From the NCBI GenBank assembly GCA_021200415.1, contig JAJQGO010000027.1:1-60110 (forward strand): 60,110 nucleotides of DNA. Reading direction: 5' to 3'. Below the pieces are notes generated by a model. That model was not told the origin of the DNA, ran no database searches, and was given only the letters and a program-made list of their open reading frames with translations. A program made the position numbers and the translations under genes. Of the stretch, positions 1 through 9,300 are shown piece by piece; the first letter of the stretch is position 1, and every line of letters begins with the position of its first letter. This stretch comes from Ruminococcus sp. GTDB lineage: Bacteria; Bacillota; Clostridia; Oscillospirales; Ruminococcaceae.

Positions 1-314
1 ACGAGGATAGCGCCGTCCATCTGAGCAGCACCGGTAATCATGTTCTTAACGTAGTCAGCATGGCCGGGGCAGTCAACGTGAGCGTAGTGACGCTTGTCTG
101 TCTCGTACTCAACGTGAGCTGTGTTGATTGTGATACCACGCTCTCTCTCCTCAGGAGCCTTATCGATCATGTCGTAAGCCTCGTACTGAGCCTGACCCTT
201 CATAGCGAGAGTCTTAGTGATAGCAGCAGTAAGAGTTGTCTTACCGTGGTCAACGTGTCCGATTGTACCAATGTTTACATGGGGTTTTGTTCTTTCAAAT
301 TTAGCCTTTGCCAT
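1..314 (-). CDS. tuf: Elongation factor Tu, N-terminal part (cut by window edge)
   Basis: EF-Tu delivers aminoacyl-tRNA to the ribosome as a GTP complex. Only the first 104 codons are present; the rest lies beyond base 1. The reverse strand begins [17 protein letters not shown], followed by the P-loop GHVDHGKT, the switch region with RGITIN and the G3 motif DCPGHAD, all in EF-Tu order. The ATG at 314 follows a strong AAGGAGG site. It is the last gene of the str cluster, 115 bases after fusA, and has its own promoter candidate. Bacteria often carry more than one tuf copy, which may be why the contig ends here. Confidence 0.97.
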   Translation of the reverse strand, partial: MAKAKFERTKPHVNIGTIGHVDHGKTTLTAAITKTLAMKGQAQYEAYDMIDKAPEERERGITINTAHVEYETDKRHYAHVDCPGHADYVKNMITGAAQMDGAIL

Positions 315-360
315 TGGAAAATTCCTCCTTATAATTAGCATTAAGAAATCTAATACATTT

Positions 361-389
361 ATTATACCAGATTATTTCGATAAATTCAA
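361..389 (-). promoter_or_regulatory. Sigma-A promoter for tuf
   Basis: The reverse strand reads TTGAAT, 17 bases, TATAAT, about 45 bases before the tuf start. tuf can therefore be transcribed separately from rpsL-rpsG-fusA. Confidence 0.75.
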
Positions 390-393
390 GTGT

Positions 394-416
394 TTTGCGG
401 AAATTTATTCCGCAAA
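394..416 (-). repeat. Inverted repeat between fusA and tuf
   Basis: A nine-base arm TTTGCGGAA pairs perfectly with TTCCGCAAA across a five-base loop. It has no clean U-tract on the reverse strand. It sits just after the fusA stop and just before the tuf -35 box, so it may be a weak terminator or an mRNA 3'-end stabiliser. Confidence 0.5.
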
Positions 417-429
417 GCACCAATTTTTA

Positions 430-2514
430 TTATTCCTTGCCCTTATTTCTGGAAGTCATAATCTTTTCAGCGATATTCTTCGGAACTTCGAGGTAGCTGT
501 GGGGTTCCATAGTGTACTGACCGCGTCCCTGAGTATTTGAACGAAGATCGCTTGTATATCCGAACATTTCGGAAAGCGGAACAAGTGCGTCAACCTGAAC
601 GGAGCCGTTTCTTGTTTCCTGACCCTGAATCTGACCACGGCGTGAGCTGAGGTCGCCGATAACAGTACCGGTGTAATCGTCAGGAACGATTACAGAAACC
701 TTCATGATAGGTTCCATGAGAACAGGATTAGCCTTTTCCATAGCCTCCTTGAATGCCATTGAACCGGCAATCTGGAATGCCATTTCAGATGAGTCAACCT
801 CGTGGTATGATCCATCGTAAAGCTCAACCTTAACGTCTACGACTTCATAGCCTGCGAGTATACCTGCCTTCATAGCGCCCTGAATACCCTTGTCAACAGC
901 GGGGATATATTCCTTCGGAATTGCGCCGCCGACAACAGCGTTTGTGAATTCGTAGCCCTTGCCCGACTCGTTAGGTGTTACGCGGATCTTAACGTGACCG
1001 TACTGACCCTTACCACCTGACTGTCTTGCGTATTTCTTATCAACATCGGAGCTGCCCTTAATTGTTTCCTTGTAAGAAACCTGAGGTGCGCCGACGTTTG
1101 CTTCAACCTTAAATTCGCGGAGAAGTCTGTCCACGATGATATCGAGGTGAAGCTCACCCATACCTGCGATAATAGTCTGACCTGTTTCCTCATCAGTCCA
1201 TGTCTTAAAGGTAGGATCCTCTTCAGCAAGCTTGCTGAGGGCGATACCCATTTTCTCCTGACCGGCCTTAGTCTTAGGCTCGATAGCGAGCTGAATAACA
1301 GGCTCGGGGAATTCCATAGATTCGAGGATAATCGGGTGCTTTTCGTCACAGAGTGTGTCACCGGTTGTAGTATTCTTCAGACCAACGGCAGCAGCAATAT
1401 CTCCCGCATAAACGGTAGTAATATCCTTCCTCTGGTTGGAGTGCATCTGAACGATACGTCCGAATCTTTCTCTGCTGTCCTTAGTTGCGTTAAGGACGAA
1501 GTCGCCCTGATTTACAGAACCGGAATAAACTCTGAAGAAGCAGAGCTTACCAACGAAGGGGTCTGTAGCAATCTTAAATGCGAGAGCTGAGAACGGCTCT
1601 TCATCGGAGGAAGGTCTTTCTTCTTCAGCTTCTGTTTCGGGGTTTGTGCCCTTAATTGCGGGAACGTCAAGGGGAGAAGGCATATAGTCGATGATAGCGT
1701 CGAGAAGCTTCTGAACGCCCTTGTTTCTGTAGGATGTTCCGCAGGTAACGGGAACCATGTGGTTTGCAATAGTAGCCTTACGGATAACGGACTTGATTTC
1801 CTCGATAGTAAGCTCTTCACCTGCGAAGTATTTCTCCATGAGGGCGTCGTCCTGTTCTACGACGTGTTCAATCATAGCCTCGTGATATTCCTGAGCCTTT
1901 TCCTTCATATCGTCAGGAATTTCCTCAATACGAATATCCTTTCCGAGGTCGTCGTAGTAAACGTAAGCCTTCATTTCAACGAGGTCGATAATGCCCTTGA
2001 AATCGTCCTCAGCTCCGATAGGAAGCTGAATCGGAACGGCATTACATTTAAGTCTGTCCTTCATCATCTCAACGACGCGATAGAAATCAGCGCCCATGAT
2101 GTCCATTTTATTTACGTACGCCATTCTTGGTACGTGGTAGTTATCAGCCTGTCTCCAAACGGTTTCAGACTGAGGTTCAACGCCGCCCTTAGCGCAGAGA
2201 ACAGTTACAGAGCCGTCGAGTACACGAAGTGAACGCTCAACCTCAACTGTAAAGTCAACGTGTCCGGGAGTGTCGATAATATTAAGTCTGTGGCCTGCCC
2301 AGTAGCAAGTAGTTGCAGCGGAGGTGATTGTGATACCTCTTTCCTGCTCCTGCTCCATCCAGTCCATTGTAGCAGCACCCTCGTGAACCTCACCTATTTT
2401 ATGCGTAATACCGGTATAAAACAGGATACGTTCGGTAGTAGTTGTTTTACCTGCGTCAATGTGGGCCATTATGCCGATATTTCTTGTCTGTTCAAGGGAA
2501 CAATCTCTTGACAT
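430..2514 (-). CDS. fusA: Elongation factor G
   Basis: EF-G is the GTPase that moves tRNAs and mRNA through the ribosome and helps recycle it. The 694-residue length is normal. The P-loop AHIDAGKT is at residues 17-24, followed by [14 protein letters not shown] and NKMD, then the beta-barrel and the C-terminal EF-G domains (GHVKIRV, GEVKV-like folds, GYTSDLRS near the end). The ATG at 2514 follows AAAGGAGG. It lies 27 bases after rpsG and is read with it. A second translation GTPase such as TetM is unlikely, because the order rpsL-rpsG-fusA-tuf is the classic str operon. Confidence 0.98.
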   Translation of the reverse strand: MSRDCSLEQTRNIGIMAHIDAGKTTTTERILFYTGITHKIGEVHEGAATMDWMEQEQERGITITSAATTCYWAGHRLNIIDTPGHVDFTVEVERSLRVLDGSVTVLCAKGGVEPQSETVWRQADNYHVPRMAYVNKMDIMGADFYRVVEMMKDRLKCNAVPIQLPIGAEDDFKGIIDLVEMKAYVYYDDLGKDIRIEEIPDDMKEKAQEYHEAMIEHVVEQDDALMEKYFAGEELTIEEIKSVIRKATIANHMVPVTCGTSYRNKGVQKLLDAIIDYMPSPLDVPAIKGTNPETEAEEERPSSDEEPFSALAFKIATDPFVGKLCFFRVYSGSVNQGDFVLNATKDSRERFGRIVQMHSNQRKDITTVYAGDIAAAVGLKNTTTGDTLCDEKHPIILESMEFPEPVIQLAIEPKTKAGQEKMGIALSKLAEEDPTFKTWTDEETGQTIIAGMGELHLDIIVDRLLREFKVEANVGAPQVSYKETIKGSSDVDKKYARQSGGKGQYGHVKIRVTPNESGKGYEFTNAVVGGAIPKEYIPAVDKGIQGAMKAGILAGYEVVDVKVELYDGSYHEVDSSEMAFQIAGSMAFKEAMEKANPVLMEPIMKVSVIVPDDYTGTVIGDLSSRRGQIQGQETRNGSVQVDALVPLSEMFGYTSDLRSNTQGRGQYTMEPHSYLEVPKNIAEKIMTSRNKGKE

Positions 2515-2541
2515 AATAATCCTCCTTTATGCTCGAAACGA

Positions 2542-3012
2542 TTACCAGCGGTAGTGAGCAAACGCCTTGTTTGCTTCTGCCATCTTATGTGTATCGTCAC
2601 GCTTCTTGCAGGCGCCGCCTGTGCCGTTAAGAGCATCGAGGATTTCACCGGCAAGTCTTTCCTTCATTGTTTTTTCGTTTCTCTCTCTGGAATACTTAGT
2701 AATCCATCTGAGACCGAGTGTCTGGCGTCTTTCAGGTCTGACCTCCATAGGTACCTGATAAGTTGCGCCGCCGAGACGGCGAGCCTTTACCTCGAGCTCC
2801 GGCATAACATTTTCCATTGCCTGCTCGAACACCTCAAGAGCATCCTTGCCTGTCTTTTCAGCCACGATGTCGAATGCATCGTATACAATTTTCTGTGCAA
2901 CACCCTTTTTACCATCAAGCATTATGTTATTTATAAGACGTGTAACGAGCTTGGAATTGTAAACAGGATCCTGCAATACATCACGCTTTGCGATATTACC
3001 TCTTCTTGGCAT
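2542..3012 (-). CDS. rpsG: 30S ribosomal protein S7
   Basis: S7 binds the 3' major domain of 16S rRNA and starts assembly of the 30S head. The protein begins [16 protein letters not shown] and has 156 residues, the usual length. The S7 signature region [16 protein letters not shown] is present. The ATG at 3012 has a GGAGGG site nine bases upstream; an in-frame ATG six codons earlier lacks support from homologous starts. It is unusually far (210 bases) from rpsL, and that spacer contains a nested hairpin. In E. coli the rpsL-rpsG spacer is where S7 represses its own operon. Confidence 0.97.
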   Translation of the reverse strand: MPRRGNIAKRDVLQDPVYNSKLVTRLINNIMLDGKKGVAQKIVYDAFDIVAEKTGKDALEVFEQAMENVMPELEVKARRLGGATYQVPMEVRPERRQTLGLRWITKYSRERNEKTMKERLAGEILDALNGTGGACKKRDDTHKMAEANKAFAHYRW

Positions 3013-3049
3013 TTCGCTTCCCTCCTTCACATAGATTCATGAATTCATA

Positions 3050-3104
3050 GGTACTCGTACCGGACGGATTACTGTCGGCGAGCCGACTTATGCTTCACCC
3101 GTCC
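3050..3104 (-). promoter_or_regulatory. Structured rpsL-rpsG intercistronic element
   Basis: On the reverse strand GGACGG (3099-3104) pairs with CCGTCC (3062-3067), enclosing an inner stem of GTCGG (3083-3087) with CCGAC (3074-3078) closed by a four-base loop. A short GGTAC/GTACC hairpin follows at 3050-3061, about 40 bases before rpsG. The long spacer and nested helices suggest an r-protein binding site or RNA processing signal. The link to S7 autoregulation is inference from the E. coli str operon. Confidence 0.45.
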
Positions 3105-3222
3105 AACCCGTCAAGACCAATGCAGAGGAATAAGGCTACATTATCATGCCGCCTTAATATATATAAATATATAATCTCCACATTTATCCTGTGGCATTAG
3201 TTATCCTATTTTAAAGTTGAAA

Positions 3223-3642
3223 TTACTTTCCGGCCTTAGGCTTCTTAGCGCCATACTTGGAACGAGCCTGAAGTCTGCCGGCAACACCCTGTGCATCGAG
3301 TGTACCTCTGATGATGTGGTAACGCACACCGGGGAGATCCTTTACACGTCCGCCTCTGATGAGAACAACGCTGTGTTCCTGAAGGTTATGACCGATACCC
3401 GGGATGTAGGATGTAACCTCATATCCGTTTGTGAGCTTAACTCTGGCAATTTTTCTCATAGCTGAGTTAGGCTTCTTAGGTGTAGCGGTTCTTACAGCTG
3501 TGCAGACTCCTCTTTTCTGAGGTGAGCTTTGATCAATCTGAGTCTTTTTCTTAGCGTTGTAGCCCTTCTGGAGAGCAGGAGCTGTAGACTTGTCTTCCTG
3601 AACCTTTCTTCCCTTACGAACCAACTGGTTAAATGTAGGCAT
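3223..3642 (-). CDS. rpsL: 30S ribosomal protein S12
   Basis: S12 sits at the decoding centre and affects accuracy and streptomycin response. The protein begins [13 protein letters not shown] and contains KKPNSAMRK, a hallmark S12 block, then [10 protein letters not shown] and VRYHIIRG. The start at 3642 is preceded by AAAAGGAGG; the longer open frame upstream is not conserved. The mature length is 139 residues. It is the first gene of the str operon, 56 bases after the -10 box of a consensus promoter. Confidence 0.97.
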   Translation of the reverse strand: MPTFNQLVRKGRKVQEDKSTAPALQKGYNAKKKTQIDQSSPQKRGVCTAVRTATPKKPNSAMRKIARVKLTNGYEVTSYIPGIGHNLQEHSVVLIRGGRVKDLPGVRYHIIRGTLDAQGVAGRLQARSKYGAKKPKAGK

Positions 3643-3697
3643 ATTTTTCCTCCTTTTCTCAAATATTATCATATGCCGATACGCAGCATACATTTAC

Positions 3698-3726
3698 ATT
3701 ATAAACGCAAAAAAGCTCTTTGTCAA
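3698..3726 (-). promoter_or_regulatory. Consensus sigma-A promoter of the str operon
   Basis: The reverse strand shows TTGACA, 17 bases, TATAAT, a perfect consensus. The -35 box lies partly inside the hairpin that terminates the upstream trk operon. Confidence 0.85.
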
Positions 3727-3735
3727 GAGCTTTTT
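3709..3735 (-). terminator. Intrinsic terminator of trkA-trkH
   Basis: On the reverse strand AAAAGCTCTT pairs with AAGAGCTTTT across a four-base loop and runs into a U-tract, 43 bases after the trkH stop. The loop region includes part of the str promoter -35 box. Confidence 0.8.
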
Positions 3736-3777
3736 CAAATTTTTTCATATTATTTTGTAATATTAAAGCCGGGAGGA

Positions 3778-5214
3778 CTATTTTTTCCACGCAGTGAACA
3801 AAAGCACAACAGGATAGATTTCGAGACGGCCGATAAGCATATCAAAGCTGAGGACGACCTTTGAAAAGGCGTTCAGACCGCTGAATCCGCCGTTTGGCCC
3901 GAATCTTCCGACGCCGAAGCCGATGTTGTTCATGCAGGTTATAACTCCCGATGCCGATTCCTCGATGGAATAGCCGTTAAGGGATATGAGCAGCAGAGAG
4001 ATAATCAGGATAATTACAAAAAGTATCGAATAAGAGGTAACTCCTCTTACCACGTCCTGTTCCACGGGCTTTCCGTTTATTTTTACAGTTGCGACGGATC
4101 TTGGATTCACAACGAATTTCAGCTCCTTAATGCCGCTTTTCACCAGAATGAGCCAACGGGAAATTTTCATGCCGCCGCCCGTAGAGCCTGCGCATGAGCC
4201 GATGAACATGAGTACAAGCAGCAGCGTCTGTGAGAAAACAGGCCATTCCGTTATATCCGCAGTCGCAAAGCCGGTTGAGGTTATTGTGGACGCAACCATG
4301 AAGAACGAATGGCGCAAAGCCGAACCGAAGCTGCTGTAAAGCTTCATTATATTTAATGTTATAATTGCCGTTGCGGATAATATAATTCCGAAATAAACAC
4401 GCAGCTCCTCGTCCTTGTAAACCTGCGAAAATTTTCTGATTATAAGATAGTAGTAGAGATTGAAATTCACGCCGAAGAGCATAATGAAAACGGCAATGAC
4501 CATTTCTATATACAGGCTGTCGTAGTGGCCGATGCTGTCGGAGTAAATGGAAAATCCTCCTGTACCCGCCGATGAACAGGCATGAATTATGCTGTCGTAA
4601 AGGGGCATACCGCCCAGAAGAAGCATGATTATTTCAAGGACTGTCAGGAAAATGTAAATGCTGTAGAGAATTCTCGATGAGGAGCTTGCTTTTGAAACAA
4701 GTCTGCCGACATTTGGCCCTGCGCATTCGGCACGAAGCATATGCATAGTTCGGGCATCGTTGCTTGACATTACGGTAAGCATGAGTACGAGGATTCCCAT
4801 ACCGCCCAGCCAGTGGGTGAAGGCTCTCCAGAAGAGACATGAGCGTGACATGGATTCAATATCCGTCAGCGCCGTAGCTCCTGTGGTTGTGAAGCCTGAA
4901 ACTGTTTCAAAGAAGGCATCTGCGAAGGACGCAACCTCACCTGAAATCACAAAGGGCAGCGCACCTGTCAGGGATACAAGCACCCATGAAAGGGCAATGC
5001 TTACAAAGCCTTCCCTTGAAAAAAACGAGTTGTTTTCAGGCTTCTTTACGGTAAGAGCAACTCCGACTGCCTCCTGAAGAAGCAGAGGAATACCGAAGGA
5101 ATACCATACGTGAGGTTCATTGTAGATAATTCCCACAATTATGGGCAAAAGCATGAATGCGCCCTCTACCTTTAGAATTTGTCCGACAATGAAAAAAGAC
5201 ATTTTATAATTCAT
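3778..5214 (-). CDS. trkH: TrkH/KtrB-type potassium channel subunit
   Basis: This is the membrane-embedded potassium translocation subunit, which works with a cytoplasmic TrkA-type gating ring. The 478 residues form about ten hydrophobic spans with four pore loops carrying the filter-type repeats: SGFTTTGATAL, SSAGTGGFS, STITSTGFAT and NNIGFGVGRFGPNGG. The conserved SCAGSTGGGMK segment precedes the third inner helix. It starts 16 bases after trkA and is clearly co-transcribed with it. A KtrB assignment is possible, but the two-RCK partner favours TrkH. Confidence 0.93.
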   Translation of the reverse strand: MNYKMSFFIVGQILKVEGAFMLLPIIVGIIYNEPHVWYSFGIPLLLQEAVGVALTVKKPENNSFFSREGFVSIALSWVLVSLTGALPFVISGEVASFADAFFETVSGFTTTGATALTDIESMSRSCLFWRAFTHWLGGMGILVLMLTVMSSNDARTMHMLRAECAGPNVGRLVSKASSSSRILYSIYIFLTVLEIIMLLLGGMPLYDSIIHACSSAGTGGFSIYSDSIGHYDSLYIEMVIAVFIMLFGVNFNLYYYLIIRKFSQVYKDEELRVYFGIILSATAIITLNIMKLYSSFGSALRHSFFMVASTITSTGFATADITEWPVFSQTLLLVLMFIGSCAGSTGGGMKISRWLILVKSGIKELKFVVNPRSVATVKINGKPVEQDVVRGVTSYSILFVIILIISLLLISLNGYSIEESASGVITCMNNIGFGVGRFGPNGGFSGLNAFSKVVLSFDMLIGRLEIYPVVLLFTAWKK

Positions 5215-5230
5215 TTATCTCACTGTCCCC

Positions 5231-6595
5231 TTATTCCTTGAAAATCTTGCTGAAATCGTGCAGACCCTTAGTTGTCGTGACAACAATAACGCTGTCGCCT
5301 ATTTTCAGGCAGTCGTCGCCTCGGGGAATGATAAGGTCGTTGCCGCGGACAATGCTTGCAATGAGAATATCATCCCGCAGCTCGAGATCCTTCAATGGCA
5401 CGTTGATGTACGGCGCGGGATTTCTTATAATAAATTCAAGAGCCTCAAGTCTGTCGTTTACAAGGCGATACAGCGTCACCACGCCGCTGCCGTCGGAATT
5501 CTGCTTTGCGCGGACATACTGGAGAATCTGATTAACGGTGATTGATTTTGGCGATATAATGCTGTCAAGCCCGAAGTTTCCCGAAAGCTGGAGGAGGGAG
5601 ATCCGGTTCACCTTTGTGACAACCTTTTTTACGCCGTTTTTCTGGGCGATAAGGGACAGAAGTATATTTTCCTCGTCAATGCCTGTGAGAGTAACGATAG
5701 CGTCGGCATCGAAAACGTGTTCCTCCTCAAGAATATCGGTATCAGTGCCGTCAGCGCAGCATATATCGACCTTATTCAGCTTCTGGCTGAGCTGCTGACA
5801 GCGTTTTTCATCTATCTCGACAATTTTCGATTTGATTCCCATTTCAATAAGCTGCTGGGCAAGATAAAACGCAATTCTTCCGCCGCCTATGAGGACGACT
5901 GATTTAACACGCTTTTCACGATATGCTTCGCTTACATTTTTCAGAAATTTAACCATTTCGCTGTGAGAAGCCGTCATGTGTATCTTATCGCCTGTTTGCA
6001 GAACAAAATCGCCCTTCGGAATAATAAGCTCCTCACCGCGCTGAACTGCGCATATAAGCACATCAAGCTTGAGCTTTCTTGACAGCTCAAACAGGGCGGT
6101 ATTATTAAGTATGCTGCCTTCGGCTATGCGGATTTCCGCAAGATCGACTCTTCCACGGGCAAAGGGTTCAATTTTTATTGCCGTGGGATACCGCAGCATT
6201 TTCGCAATTTCATTTGCCGCCGTATAATCCGGATTGATCATCATGCTTATGCCAAGCTCGTCACGCATAAACACAAGCTGCTTGCTGAAATCGGGGTTGC
6301 GGACTCTCGCTATGCAGTGGCGCGCCTTCATTTTCCTTGCAATAAGGCACGACAGGATATTCACCTCATCGGAATCTGTTGTTGCAATAAAAATATTTGT
6401 CTTATCAACATTTGCTTCTTTAAGAACATTTGTTTGCATACAGTTACCGACAATTCCCATTACGTCGCAGTCATTTGTAAGCTCATTTATAACGGCATCG
6501 TCCGTATCGATAACGGTTACGTTATATTCCTTGGTGCTAAGCACCTCGGCAAGGGAGCTTCCGACCTTTCCGCATCCTACTATAATAATATCCAT
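5231..6595 (-). CDS. trkA: TrkA, potassium uptake NAD-binding gating subunit
   Basis: TrkA forms the cytoplasmic nucleotide-binding ring that opens or closes TrkH. The protein has two tandem RCK units: an N-terminal Rossmann fold starting MDIIIVGCGKVGSSLAE with acidic DTDD at the end of strand 2, then a second beginning VVLIGGGRIAFYLAQ. Each is followed by a TrkA_C segment (AEIRIAEGSIL; IIRNPAPYINVPLKDL). The length is 455 residues, as in full-length TrkA. I chose the ATG at 6595 because GGGAG lies six bases upstream; an in-frame ATG six codons earlier overlaps that site. Confidence 0.95.
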   Translation of the reverse strand: MDIIIVGCGKVGSSLAEVLSTKEYNVTVIDTDDAVINELTNDCDVMGIVGNCMQTNVLKEANVDKTNIFIATTDSDEVNILSCLIARKMKARHCIARVRNPDFSKQLVFMRDELGISMMINPDYTAANEIAKMLRYPTAIKIEPFARGRVDLAEIRIAEGSILNNTALFELSRKLKLDVLICAVQRGEELIIPKGDFVLQTGDKIHMTASHSEMVKFLKNVSEAYREKRVKSVVLIGGGRIAFYLAQQLIEMGIKSKIVEIDEKRCQQLSQKLNKVDICCADGTDTDILEEEHVFDADAIVTLTGIDEENILLSLIAQKNGVKKVVTKVNRISLLQLSGNFGLDSIISPKSITVNQILQYVRAKQNSDGSGVVTLYRLVNDRLEALEFIIRNPAPYINVPLKDLELRDDILIASIVRGNDLIIPRGDDCLKIGDSVIVVTTTKGLHDFSKIFKE

Positions 6596-6690
6596 TTCAT
6601 TCTCCCAAAACAAAGCTGTTTTATATATTTATTATGTATTTATATATATGCCTGCACGGAGCAAAATACGTCCGTGGGCTGTCCAGTACT

Positions 6691-6719
6691 ATTATATATC
6701 CGCCGTTTATCTTTGTCAA
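6691..6719 (-). promoter_or_regulatory. Consensus promoter of trkA-trkH
   Basis: The reverse strand reads TTGACA, 17 bases, TATAAT, giving a leader of about 90 bases. That leader contains a CACGGA/TCCGTG hairpin. I see no ydaO-type c-di-AMP aptamer in it. Confidence 0.85.
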
Positions 6720-6757
6720 TATAAAAAAGCAAAATTTTTGTAAGAGGTAATTGCCTA

Positions 6758-6786
6758 TGGACTTTTTTTCAAAAATGTGATATGAT
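6758..6786 (+). promoter_or_regulatory. Promoter of the beta-CASP nuclease gene
   Basis: TGGACT, 17 bases, TATGAT, with TGTG just before the -10 box (extended -10 type). It lies 45 bases before the start codon. Confidence 0.55.
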
Positions 6787-6830
6787 TTAAATGAATAAAT
6801 TACAGCCGGTTCGGCGGATTGGAGAAGCTT

Positions 6831-8423
6831 ATGAAAATGACTTTTATCGGCGCGGCTCATGAGGTTACGGGCAGCTGTACCTACATTGAAGCCTGCGGAA
6901 GAAAATTCCTCGTGGATTTCGGTATGCAGCAGGGCGAGGATATTTACGAAAATGTTAAAATACCTGTCGCTCCGTCAGATATTGATTTTGTTCTGCTCAC
7001 TCATGCCCATATCGACCATTCGGGTATGCTGCCGCTGCTCTTTGCCGGCGGATTCAAGGGAGAAATACACTCAACGGCGGCAACTGCAAATCTTTGCAGC
7101 GTTATGCTTCGGGACAGCGCCCATATTCAGGAATTTGAAGCTGAATGGCGCAGCCGCAAGGCAAAAAGACGCGGCGAACCTGATTTTGAGCCGCTCTATA
7201 CTATGGATGACGCCATCGGAGCTGTCGGGCTTTTTGTGCCGCATGATTATGATTCGGATTATGAGGTCTGTGAGGGAATCAGCATACGTTTCCGTGATGC
7301 GGGACATCTTCTCGGCTCGTCGAGTATAATTCTGACTCTCACCGAAAACGGCATAACGAAAAAGCTGACCTTTTCGGGGGATATTGGCAATACGGATCAG
7401 CCGCTTATACGTGATCCGCAGACAATCAGCGAGTCGGACTATGTAATTATAGAATCCACCTACGGAAACAGAGTTCACGAAAAGCCTATGGATTACGTCC
7501 ACGCTCTTGCGGAAACGCTTCAGAAAACCTTCGACAGGGGAGGAAGTCTTATTATTCCGTCATTTGCCGTAGGCAGAACGCAGGAGATGCTCTATTTTAT
7601 TCGCCAGATAAAGCATGACGGACTTGTTGTGGGGCATGATGGATTTCCCGTGTACGTTGACAGTCCTCTTGCCAACGAGGCAACTGATATTTTTATGAAT
7701 AACCGTGAAAGCTGCTATGATGAAGAAGCACTGGAATTCGTGCGGAGGGGCATAAATCCCATCAGCTTTGACGACCTGAAACGAACTGTGTCAAGCGATG
7801 AATCGAAGCTCATAAACAACGACAGCCGACCGAAGGTTATTATTTCCGCAAGCGGTATGTGCGAGGCGGGACGCATAAAGCATCACCTCAAGCATAATCT
7901 CTGGAAGCCTGAAAATACCATACTTTTCGTGGGCTATCAGGCTGCGAATACTCTTGGCAGAAGTCTTATAAACGGCGCAAAAAGGGTCAAGCTTTTCGGC
8001 GAAACGGTTAATGTTGCTGCGGAAATAAAGCAGCTCCCCGGAATAAGCGGCCATGCCGATGTAAACGGACTTCTCAGCTGGGCAAAAGCGTTTGAAAATC
8101 CGAAAAAATTTTTTGTAAATCACGGAGATGCCGCATCTGCCGACAGCTTTGCCCTGCGTCTGCGTGAGGAGCTTGGCGTGGATGCCTATGCGCCCTACAG
8201 CGGAGCGGAATTTGACATAGCGTCCGGTGAAATTACGGTTGATGCCGAGCCTGTTCTGATACCGCATAAGAGCAAGCCAAACAACAGCAATGTTTATTAT
8301 AACGATCTTGTGGCAGCCTCCGACAGGCTTGCAGCGCTCATAAAAAACAGCGGCGGCAGGGCAAATGCCGATATGCGAAAGCTCACGGAGAAAATCAATC
8401 AGCTCTGTGCGGAGTGGGAATAA
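6831..8423 (+). CDS. Metallo-beta-lactamase/beta-CASP RNA nuclease
   Basis: This predicted zinc-dependent RNase of the CPSF73/Ysh1-like beta-CASP family cuts or trims RNA in the cytoplasm. Motif 2 is THAHIDHSG, followed by GHLLGS, GDIGN as the later metal ligand, then the beta-CASP blocks YVDSPLA, SASGMCEAGRIKHHL and SGHADVNGL. An RNA-binding-like tail follows. I start it at the ATG at 6831 because GGAG lies seven bases before; a TTG four codons earlier would overlap that site. It has 530 residues, typical for this clade, and ends at a bidirectional terminator facing mscL. It is not RNase J, which has a different C-terminal domain and order. Confidence 0.9.
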   Translation: MKMTFIGAAHEVTGSCTYIEACGRKFLVDFGMQQGEDIYENVKIPVAPSDIDFVLLTHAHIDHSGMLPLLFAGGFKGEIHSTAATANLCSVMLRDSAHIQEFEAEWRSRKAKRRGEPDFEPLYTMDDAIGAVGLFVPHDYDSDYEVCEGISIRFRDAGHLLGSSSIILTLTENGITKKLTFSGDIGNTDQPLIRDPQTISESDYVIIESTYGNRVHEKPMDYVHALAETLQKTFDRGGSLIIPSFAVGRTQEMLYFIRQIKHDGLVVGHDGFPVYVDSPLANEATDIFMNNRESCYDEEALEFVRRGINPISFDDLKRTVSSDESKLINNDSRPKVIISASGMCEAGRIKHHLKHNLWKPENTILFVGYQAANTLGRSLINGAKRVKLFGETVNVAAEIKQLPGISGHADVNGLLSWAKAFENPKKFFVNHGDAASADSFALRLREELGVDAYAPYSGAEFDIASGEITVDAEPVLIPHKSKPNNSNVYYNDLVAASDRLAALIKNSGGRANADMRKLTEKINQLCAEWE

Positions 8424-8439
8424 TTGAGGAAAATAAAAG

Positions 8440-8466
8440 CCGTCCCTTTGCGGGACGGTTTTGTTT
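8440..8466. terminator. Bidirectional terminator between nuclease gene and mscL
   Basis: CCGTCCC pairs with GGGACGG and is followed by TTTTGTTT on the plus strand. The reverse strand also reads into a T-rich tract, so both convergent genes can use it. Confidence 0.85.
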
Positions 8467-8491
8467 GTGAAATGAAATATACTATGTAAAA

Positions 8492-8902
8492 TCAGTCGTT
8501 ATTATTTTTATTCTGCTCCTTGAGGAGATCTCTGATTTCTGTAAGAAGCTCCTGATCCTTGGTAGGCGGTGCAGGTGCAGCTTCCTTTTTCTTGATGAAC
8601 TTGTTAAGCACCTTTACAATGCAGAAGATGCAGAACGCAATGATAAGGAAGTTGATGATAGCCTGAAGGAATCCGCCGATGTGGATAACAGGATTATCTC
8701 CGTTAAGGCTCCACGGAATCTCGATTGTGAGATTTGAAAGATTGATACCGCCGATAATTGCGCTGATGAGCGGCATAAGCATATCATCAACAAGGGAGGT
8801 AACAATTGCGGTGAAGGCTGAACCGATGATCATACCTACTGCAAGGTCCATGACGTTGCCTTTGGAGATGAACTCCTTGAACTCTTCGAAAAACTTTTTC
8901 AT
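8492..8902 (-). CDS. mscL: Large-conductance mechanosensitive channel
   Basis: MscL opens under membrane tension to release solutes during osmotic downshock. The 136-residue protein begins MKKFFEEFKEFISKGNVMDLAVGMIIGSAF, with the amphipathic N-terminal helix and glycine-rich TM1. TM2 is IINFLIIAFCIFCIVKVLN, followed by a charged C-terminal bundle (LLTEIRDLLKEQ). The start at 8902 has AAAGGAG upstream; the longer frame is leader sequence. It is transcribed alone. Confidence 0.96.
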   Translation of the reverse strand: MKKFFEEFKEFISKGNVMDLAVGMIIGSAFTAIVTSLVDDMLMPLISAIIGGINLSNLTIEIPWSLNGDNPVIHIGGFLQAIINFLIIAFCIFCIVKVLNKFIKKKEAAPAPPTKDQELLTEIRDLLKEQNKNNND

Positions 8903-9037
8903 TTTATCTACTCCTTTTTCGGCAATTTCAATAATCCGCATAAAGCATGACTGACAGCTTTGCTGCACGGCGGCGGATTTGTATTATATTGCCTCAAAAA
9001 ATTTGAACTTCCGATTCCTCGAAAATTGTCTGATTAA

Positions 9038-9066
9038 AATATAGCACCATTTATACGCGTTTTCAA
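9038..9066 (-). promoter_or_regulatory. Promoter of mscL
   Basis: The reverse strand reads TTGAAA, 17 bases, TATATT. The roughly 130-base leader has a possible hairpin of AATCCGC with GCGGATT before the ribosome-binding site. The 8903-9300 gap otherwise holds only a small open frame and the yfhO promoter. Confidence 0.6.
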
Positions 9067-9122
9067 GGACTTTTTGAAATTTTGTGTATATTATTGCTAA
9101 AAAGGAACAAAAGTTGTAAATT

Positions 9123-9215
9123 ATGACGAACTCGCAGGAAGTTACACCCAGTCAGGCTTTCAAGAAAATTTTCCCGAAATTCGCTAAAGGGCTTGAAAAT
9201 GAGAAAAATGTGTGA
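9123..9215 (+). other. Possible 30-codon small ORF before the YfhO gene
   Basis: An ATG-TGA frame encodes a short basic peptide (MTNSQEVTPSQAFKKIF at its start). An AAGGA lies far upstream, so the ribosome site is weak. Its end overlaps the promoter of the next gene. It could be a degraded gene end or chance; I do not recognise it. Confidence 0.15.
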
Positions 9216-9221
9216 TATAAT
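9193..9221 (+). promoter_or_regulatory. Promoter of the first YfhO gene
   Basis: TTGAAA, 17 bases, TATAAT with TG one base before the -10 box. The leader is about 75 bases. Confidence 0.75.
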
Positions 9222-9300
9222 CAGAATATTATGATATTATCGGATAGTACGGCTCTGCCCACAGGCTGATACGTCCGCGAATAAAAGGAGGAATTTAAAA

